A stretch of 64,000 nucleotides of DNA. Origin: Arenicola marina (Eukaryota > Annelida > Polychaeta > Arenicolidae). Location of the stretch: assembly GCA_964019135.1 (NCBI GenBank), contig OZ025248.1:30249670-30313669 (forward strand). Reading direction: 5' to 3'. Each line of letters begins with the position of its first letter. Positions within the stretch are counted from its first letter, which is position 1. Below, piece by piece: positions 57,315-64,000 of this stretch. A program made the translations under genes and the position numbers. Below the pieces are notes generated by a model. It saw nothing but the letters and a program-made list of their open reading frames with translations. It was not told where the DNA came from and did no database searches.

Positions 57315-59370
57315 TGTTTTTGTGTCTTGGATCGACAACGACGCGTTCTGGTAGGAGTCACGTGGTCCACTCTAAACGGGACAAGTGTCCGACTACGCGA
57401 TATTCCAACACGCGTCCTGATTTACGTTGCCGGGTCAAGAGGACTTTTGCCCATTATGTCCAGGTTTCTCCTACTCTTTGCCCTTTAAGGCGTTGTCATG
57501 CCCCATATCCAAAGGCTCTTCCTCAAGACATCTAGCCTGAAGTAGTAGCCATTTGTCAGGGATTGTGCTCAGGATGGGGAGAGGAGTAGGGGGGACGAGA
57601 CAAAAATTCATTTGCTTTTCGCCCTTTCGTTACTAAACTAAGAAAAACTAGGGAATGTCCCACCGTTTTAGGAGGTTGCAGTAACGGGCAACCTAAATAC
57701 ATCAATGTACAGATGTAGATCAAAACCAGGCCTCCCAGGTCGTGAAATATTATGTAAAGCAAACATGGAGAAGCCGCGAACCCGATTCAGATGTTATCAA
57801 GCTCAGCAACGCTCACAACTGGGCGACGGCGGTCCCATAACAGGGACCGAACACCATCGACAATGTCACATAAAAGCCGTGATCCAATACCTTTTGCTGG
57901 CTTCTCGCGCACGTTATGCAGGAAATAAACTTGAATTGGAGCATTTCCTGTGGCCACTCTTTCTTCTATGTTACGTATTAGGATCGTAGACAGCATTGTG
58001 ATAACGATAGAAATCGCCATATTTTTATGTTCTGAAACCACGCATTAAGGGAGAGACGAATGGAAGCGAACGACGACTCCGAACACTCATAAATCCACAC
58101 ATATATCCTATATATATACATGTATATCATACAATCAACGTCCAGAAGGTGAATCTGGTTGTTACTGGACCAGTCTAATATTAGCCTGCTAAGTATACGG
58201 TCAACTTATCGTGATGACGAGGGGCGACTTATTGCCCTGACCTTATAATAAGAGGGGGGGTTCGTTTGGGACTCGCTGGTGAGTTGCTCCGTCCCCGTCG
58301 GGTCGTGCCGCCTGCACCACTGTTATTATCATGGGCGACCACCCCGATCGTATATAGCTAGAAAGCGTTATTATATATATTATATACGGGATGCTTCTCG
58401 GCGCCGCAGCAAAACGTCGCGGCCATTAGAGGAGGTGGCCCACTATCGGAAGCGACACGCGATTGGGGCGAGCGAATTAATGGTGGGCGACAGGGGGGGG
58501 GGGGGTAAGGGGGGAGGGGGCCCGCTGCCCTGAGTATTATGGCAGGACAGCTGTGTGGGACGGTGGAGGGGGGTGGGGTGGGGTCTAGGGGCGGTCGGAG
58601 GCGGGGGCGGGGGTGGGGTACTGAGGAAAGCGTCCTCGCTGAACATTGACCACGCCTCTTATAACCCTTCTCCATAAGCCCGACACCCTACCTACCAAGG
58701 TATATATACGGCGGGGTATCCCCCTTGCCCCCCTCCCCCCCCTCCCCCACCCTTTATTTGCCATACCCGCCGCCTACCCCCCTACCCCCTTCTAAGTACA
58801 CGCGGCCTCGACCATTGGTCTTCTGAGGCCAGTCCCGGAGGGTACAAAGGAGAAAAGGGCATCTCTTTGAGCGCCACCTCCTGGGGGAGATTGTCCTGAT
58901 GGGCCGGGCGCCTGGCTGGTTCCTCCGCCTGCCACCGTCTCTCGTTGTTCTCCCTCTCAGAGGGGCGGGGAGCCAGTCCAGTCGCCCGGTATTGGCCATA
59001 AACAAGCGGTCGGCCATAATCCCAGCCTCTGCATAAGGCCTTCACCAGCTTTTATTCATGCAGCTCGCATTCAAGCCCAGACAGCTTCTCTGCTGACCGT
59101 TCTGCTCAAGATGGAAGGCCAGCTAGACATTGTCCCAAATGTCAAAGCCCTTCATATTACCGCGACGAACAGATAATTGATTGTGCACCTTCCACTTTAG
59201 ATTTTCGGCTGCCCCCCTTGAATGTACATCACGCCTTTCACCCAGACAGATGCAAGGTATATTTCCGTTTGTATTAAAGCATTCGGCTTCTCTGTTTGAC
59301 CTCATAGTTGGCAGTAAACGATGTATGCGTACAATGCAATTATGTAGAGAGTGATATTGCCATTGCTCTC
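57315..59370. other. Unrecognised DNA with G/C-rich tracts
   Basis: 58,250-58,260, 58,490-58,620 and 58,720-58,790 hold G or C runs. The rest is ordinary sequence. Frames at 57,705-57,989 (+) and 58,754-59,045 (-) have no recognisable domain. Confidence 0.5.
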
Positions 59371-59371
59371 A

Positions 59372-59674
59372 GCTATATAGTAGGGGGGGGGGGCAAGGGG
59401 GGGTCGGATTCCCAGGTCGCGATGAATTAAGAAGGATAACTCCCAGTATACAAGAAGGGCGGATACATGATATAAAGTAGCGATTTCCCGATTCACCGCT
59501 ATTTAATAATAAAATTCCCAGTTCACGATTAATGAAAATCCTTGATCACGACTGTCGGCTAATGCCCCATTCCCAGTTCACGAAGAATTATTTGCGTCAT
59601 TCCCAGTTCACGGAGAAATGAAAACCCCATTCACGAGGAACGGAAATACCCCTTGCCCCCCCCCCCCATATAGC
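59372..59674. mobile_element. MITE-D, full copy with G/C-tract terminal inverted repeats
   Basis: The left end reads GCTATATAGTAGGGG... followed by a 12-G run and GCAAGGGG. The right end reads CCCCTTG, a 13-C run, then ATATAGC, its inverted counterpart. The interior repeats CCCAGTTCACGAAGAATTAT, CCCAGTTCACGATTAATG and similar phrases four or five times. The right two-thirds matches the inverted partial copy at 4979-5175. About 303 bp, non-coding. Confidence 0.75.
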
Positions 59675-59677
59675 GGG

Positions 59678-61145
59678 CACTGGATGCTTTTACTTATTCT
59701 ACATGTAAAATATTTGAGACGCCACTGTGAGCATTTTGAGGTACTTTTAATTCATCCTTCTCACGGTTCCCTTTTATTTGAAGTAGAAGAAACGTTGCAA
59801 TAGGGCTATACAGTTCTCGCGATCGGGCCGCGAGACTTCAATTTTGGGGACAAACAAACACACGTGCTCCATGTTGAACTAAAGGCAGTAAATAAGTAAA
59901 TTTCTTTCCAGGTTTATTCTAAAGACTATGAGTACCATTTCACTAAACATGGCTATGAAAGATAGACGTTAAAATATTTTTGAGGCGATGGAGCGCAGAA
60001 CTTTGGGAATATACAAGGAAAAGTCCGTCTTCACAACACTCGAAAGCGAAAAACAGCGTTCTAAATTTAGCCCTGCACCCGAGCTTTCGCGAGTTCTACA
60101 GACTGCAAGTGACGTCAGAGAGTTTCACGTGCCTCCGCGGTGACAAAAATGGCGAGAGCAAATGATCGACTTAACCATTCCGCTGTCAAAATGTGCAGTG
60201 CATGGAGTAACAACACACGGACGCGCCATTAAACCACATGGTAAAGGTAAATTAAGACCAATAGGATGTTTTCGTATCACTTTTGGATCACGAAAAGACA
60301 AAATTCTTCATTCTTTGTAAGTTTTCTGTTTGAAGCGTTGCGCCAATGTTGTCACTTGGGGAGAATCCATGTGAAGTCATAATGTCTTGTTTTCATAGGA
60401 AATGCACAAAAACGTTAGTTTCTCAGTCGTGTTGTCCCGTCGTAACAAATATTAGTCATTGTGGTGGCGCAAATGAATGAAAAATATGTCGTCTATCCGT
60501 TTTGGGCAGCTATATTTCTTAAATATTCTTAATTATATCGCCAGGCCTTCCGCAATGGACCCACCCCTCGGCGCCTGACTCTTGCGCAGGTAGTCTGGTT
60601 CCCAGTCTCACTCTTTGCGTAACATACACGTCACGCCTACGTCATAGATAGTCAGGATACCAGTGTGTGCAGAGATTCTAAACTCGTTCCGAACACGTGC
60701 TTCGTTTGTTTGTCCACAAAAATGAGTAAACCGGAAGTCTAGACGAACGAGACTTTATAGCCATATATGTTGCATCATTGAAAAGTTTACGTGAATGATG
60801 CCTTTCCAATAAATCTTGTAACACAGACAAAAAGTGTTTAATCCTACTCCTTTTCATTTAGTATCTCTCGTTCAGAGCCGGCAATCATTCTTAAATCTAC
60901 GAACCTGTGATTTACTCCACATCAGTTTTCCGTAGATGGATTCCAACAAATGTTATTGCCAGCTATATCACATGCAATTTTGTTCAGTAAACAATAAATA
61001 GTCATTCCAGACGTTTTTCGTAGCGTGTAGGCCGCACCCCAGTCAGCAAATGAATAGATGGTACCGACAGAGCAGACCTGGATTTATTAATAGCTACTCC
61101 GCCTCATTCGCACCTCGCTCTGCTGAACATCTAAATGGATCATTG
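59678..61145. other. Unrecognised DNA
   Basis: About 1.5 kb of ordinary composition with no gene, SINE head or terminal repeat recognised. Confidence 0.5.
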
Positions 61146-61149
61146 CACG

Positions 61150-61700
61150 TGCATGGCGGTGTACGGTGGACGGTGGTGTGGGGGCGGGGGGGGGGGGAGG
61201 GGTGGATGGAGAGGGAAGTAGAGAGGGGGGAAGAGCGAGGGGGGGGGGGCAGTAGACAATGGATCCATTCTGTTTTGATACCAGTCCGCGCATCCCGCTC
61301 GCCAAGGATGATGTATCTGTGGATTGTAATAAATCGCGGCCACTCCATTATCACTGACTTGAGGCTGGTGTGGGTGACTGGGGTGTCGGGTGTGGAGGGC
61401 GGGCGGGCTTGGGGGAGGGTAGGGAAGGGGGGGGTGGGGAGGCCGGTTAGGTGGAACGGACGGGTGGGGGAGGGGGATAGGGGTTGTGGTGGGTAGGGGA
61501 GAAAGGTAGGGATTGCCATGCTCGCGTATATACGTAATCCCTTAGCCGCCAGGAGCCGCCTAGATAGCCGTGCGGAGACAGAGACGGGGAAGGCACTGGA
61601 GGGAGAGGGGGCGGGGGGGGGGAGTAGTGAGCTGCGAGGGTTGGGGAGAGGGGGAGAGCGATCGGCCAGAAGGGCGCGGGGGAGGGGGGCGAGCAGATTA
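61150..61700. other. G-rich low-complexity region
   Basis: G runs of 8-14 alternate with GGA and GGT phrases (61,178-61,250, 61,380-61,500 and 61,600-61,690). There is no regular period. Open frames here are compositional. Confidence 0.6.
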
Positions 61701-61797
61701 ACGGTGGACGTTATCGTTACAACGGATACACGGCGAATCGATCCACTCTTACCCACTGCGGAAGCCCAACTTATGGGTATAGGCGCAGGTAGTAACT

Positions 61798-62966
61798 CTA
61801 AAATGGCTTGACAGTTATTTAGATTCAAGGTACCAGTATGTGGAATATAACCACACTAAGTCATCAAGGTCAAAAATCAACTGTGGGGTGCCTCAAGGAT
61901 CTACTCTTGGTCCCCTGTTATTTGTAATTTATATTAATGATATTGCCCAGGTCAGTGCGAAACTATTCAGTATTTTATTTGCTGATGACTCTAACTTTTT
62001 TATATCGGGGAAGACAAAGTTCATAATATTTAAACCTCCTCGTAAAAAAATTAGCATGCAGAGCGAAATCGTGATGGCAGGAGAAATCATTACACACGTA
62101 AATACTATAAAATTCCTTGGGGTTCAACTTGACTCTGGTTTACTTTGGAAAGACCATGTACACTATATAAAGGGCAAAATAGCTAGGGGGTTAGGAATCC
62201 TTACAAAGGCCAGAAAGGTGTTTAAAAGTGAAACCTTACGTATGTTATACTATAGTTTTATATTTCCATATCTTTCGTATGTATCGAATTATGGGGAGCT
62301 GCATTTGAATCCTATGTTAAGCCATTGAATACTCTGCAGAAAAGAGCTATCAGAATCTTATATGGTACTCCTAAACTTGCTCATACTAAACCACTTTTTG
62401 TCTCCAATAATCTTCTACCCTTAGCCTCCCTGTGTGAATATAAGATGTTAATTTTTATGTACAGGCAATACCATGAGATACATCCAGAAATTATAAAGAA
62501 AATGTTTGTCCGAAACCAAGATGTTCATAAGTATGCAACAAGAGCGTCCAATAACCTACGAGCGCCACAATATAGAAATAATTGTATGAAGATGTCAGTT
62601 AGAAATATGGGAACGCGTGTATTTAATAAGTGGTTTACCAGGCTTAACTTTCCATGCTCTATACATGTTTTTAAGAGAACGGGAAAAAGTATGTTGTTAA
62701 AAGAAATTACCTAACAATATCTGAGTGATTAAACAGTTATTTTGTGTACGGCATTATTATGAAAATAACTGTTTAATTTTACATATATACATATATATAT
62801 ATATTTTTTTTTTTTTTTTGTTTTTTTTGTTGGGGGGGGGGGGGGTATTCATTTTGTTCTTTTTGTTCCTTTTGCACGAGCATATAAGCACCGCTTCAGC
62901 TCTGTTTGCACATGAAGATGTAATGTAGATGTTTTTTAGATGCAATAAACCTATTATTATTAGGGT
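61798..62966 (+). mobile_element. LINE ORF2 3' fragment plus 3' UTR
   Basis: The translation begins LDSYLDSRYQYVEYNHTKSS, then motif B INCGVPQGSTLGPLLF, then catalytic FADDSNFF. FISGK is joined directly to TKFIIFKPPRKK, so the roughly 30 residues that normally lie between FADD and the K-T-x-F/M-I-F block have been removed without shifting frame. The thumb IKFLGVQLDSGLLWKDHV follows. A single frameshift near 62,295 moves coding to a second frame (LNTLQKRAIRILYGT, 62,325-62,714), which runs to the stop. The 3' UTR has a T-tract plus 14-G homopolymer (62,832-62,845) and ends CAATAAACCTATTATTATTA, a 3' style shared with CR1/L2/jockey-like LINEs. Motif A, the endonuclease and ORF1 are missing. It is 5'-truncated and not functional. 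Confidence 0.92.
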
Positions 62967-63039
62967 GCGTGGGGTCTGGGGTGTCTGGCTATAGGGGAGG
63001 GGGTGATGAAGCTGAGATGTACGGGGTGGGTGGAGTAGC

Positions 63040-63250
63040 ATCGGGGGTAGGAGAAGAAGGAAGAGGAAAAAGCGAAGGAGGAAGAAGAGTGGCGGGGAGG
63101 AAAAGGAGTAGGGAGAGAAGAAAGAGGAGGAGGAGGGGGGGGGGAGAAGGAAAAGGAGTAGGGGGAGGGTAGAACAAGGAGGAGGACGAGGGTAGGACGG
63201 GGGAGGAGGAACAGGGGAGAAGAAGGAAGAGCAGGAGCAGGAGTAACATT
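63040..63250. repeat. Purine-only GGA-rich tract
   Basis: About 200 bp that is almost entirely A and G on the plus strand (GGAAGAGGAAAAAGCGAAGG style), without a fixed period. The minus strand is a polypyrimidine tract. Confidence 0.8.
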
Positions 63251-63280
63251 TATGGGAGTAGGGGATGCATGAATCCGTAG

Positions 63281-63366
63281 CGTGTCCAGTGCTCGGACTC
63301 CGAGGACACGTGGTTGCCAGACACCCTCCAGGGGTTCACGCTGCCAGTGGCCCCCCCTGGAGGGGG
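63281..63366. repeat. Two adjacent short hairpins
   Basis: CGTGTCC (63,281) pairs with GGACACG (63,304), with CGGACTCCG in the loop. CCCTCCAGGGG (63,324) pairs with CCCCTGGAGGG (63,354-63,364). Function unknown. Confidence 0.6.
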
Positions 63367-63369
63367 TTA

Positions 63370-63915
63370 CCACCCTCATTACTATGACTTACCGACAAGC
63401 CTCTGAACGGGCGGTCTGTGCCAGACACGATATTACTGTACAGAAGCATGGTAAAAGTTTGATATACAGTGTATTGTGTATAAATCAATGTAAGTTGAAT
63501 CCAACAGTGCAGTCGATCTCCCTGTAATCCAATACATTGGCTGGGGCCGGGGAACGTTTAACAATCGTATCCGTGCTCGAATCAGACAGTTTATTACAGC
63601 CAGCGACAGCCTATCCGACTATAGGGATACAATCGGCTTCCTCCAGGCCTATACCATATGGCAACTACAAGCAAATATAATCTGGGTAATTACACGCAGA
63701 TGCAATATGGATAGCAACAGACAGATAAAACCTGGCTTCACTACTGACAGATGCCATACTTGATGAAGCTGAGTCGTGTCATTTCCTTTGATAACCGTAA
63801 CTCCGACGGCCTGTTGTTCATTTGGTATATATTTCATATAGGCTATCTTTAGTCATCCACCATCTGTCATTTATCGTCACATAACATCCGTGATCAGTCA
63901 TCTGTTATTTACCAC
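63370..63915. other. Unrecognised DNA
   Basis: About 550 bp. No gene recognised. Confidence 0.5.
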
Positions 63916-63919
63916 CTAT

Positions 63920-64000
63920 CCTTTGTCATATATCGTGTATCATTATCATGTATTATATACATGATATATCATATACATGATATATCATATACCATATCAT
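63920..64000. repeat. AT-rich tandem repeat running off the window
   Basis: CATATACATGATATATCATA-type units of about 18 bp repeat to the last base, so the array continues beyond the window. Confidence 0.75.

Noticed and set aside
56139-57488. 449-codon cysteine-rich plus frame resembling a secreted peptide
   Set aside because: It is the GT-rich satellite read through. There is no signal peptide, no regular disulfide spacing and parallel open frames.

Overview
This window looks like intergenic, repeat-dominated chromatin from an animal nuclear genome. It has no operons, bacterial-style gene packing or convincing host gene. It carries 3' fragments of four non-LTR retrotransposons (LINEs), two families of tRNA-derived SINEs, at least five families of short inverted-repeat DNA elements (MITE-like), and more than twenty unrelated tandem arrays. 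The mixture of tRNA-head SINEs, LINEs with C-terminal zinc knuckles, short elements ending in CAGGGGCGGATCC-type termini and 'TGACCTTGACC' repeats is typical of marine invertebrates. A mollusc or other lophotrochozoan is my best guess, but the sequence does not settle the phylum. No LTR retroelement, Polinton, CRISPR array, rRNA gene or free-standing tRNA gene was recognised.

Layout. 0-5.2 kb: a 42-bp minisatellite, a LINE 3' end, several AT-rich and 27-, 73- and 91-bp arrays, a SINE head broken by a MITE, and a partial G-tract MITE. 5.4-9.0 kb: an old composite repeat block ending in tandem hairpins. 9.5-10.4 kb: two MITEs head to tail, followed by the back half of a SINE. 11.0-14.3 kb: a foldback MITE followed by a 49-bp satellite in two subfamilies. 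14.7-16.9 kb: a poly-C MITE, a SINE and unrecognised DNA. 17.0-19.4 kb: a 25-bp G-rich satellite. 19.6-25.1 kb: small repeats, a MITE inside a three-copy repeat, a 1.5-kb 16-bp satellite, another MITE and a 38-bp array. 25.6-34.0 kb: mostly unrecognised DNA holding three SINE copies and one MITE. 34.5-43.2 kb: an 8.7-kb 15-bp G-rich satellite. 44.6-47.0 kb: a long-TIR MITE and a LINE fragment split by a TTAA-flanked MITE. 47.6-51.5 kb: four minisatellites of 42, 35, 19 and 29 bp, one of them split by a SINE. 52.3-54.1 kb: the best-preserved LINE. 56.1-57.3 kb: a GT-rich 32-bp satellite. 59.4-59.7 kb: a G-tract TIR MITE. 61.8-63.0 kb: a fourth LINE. The rest is low-complexity or unrecognised.

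Roughly a third of the window is tandem repeat. Many very long open reading frames (for example 697, 540, 527 and 449 codons) lie entirely inside these arrays. They exist only because the repeat units lack stop codons on one strand, so I do not call them genes. The LINE pieces do not form a working set: each is 5'-truncated and frameshifted or deleted. The SINEs and MITEs depend on proteins encoded elsewhere. I see no gene system whose parts cooperate here. The main interest lies in repeat biology: dyad-bearing and quadruplex-prone satellites, nested insertions that give relative ages, and a shared SINE/MITE junction at two loci.
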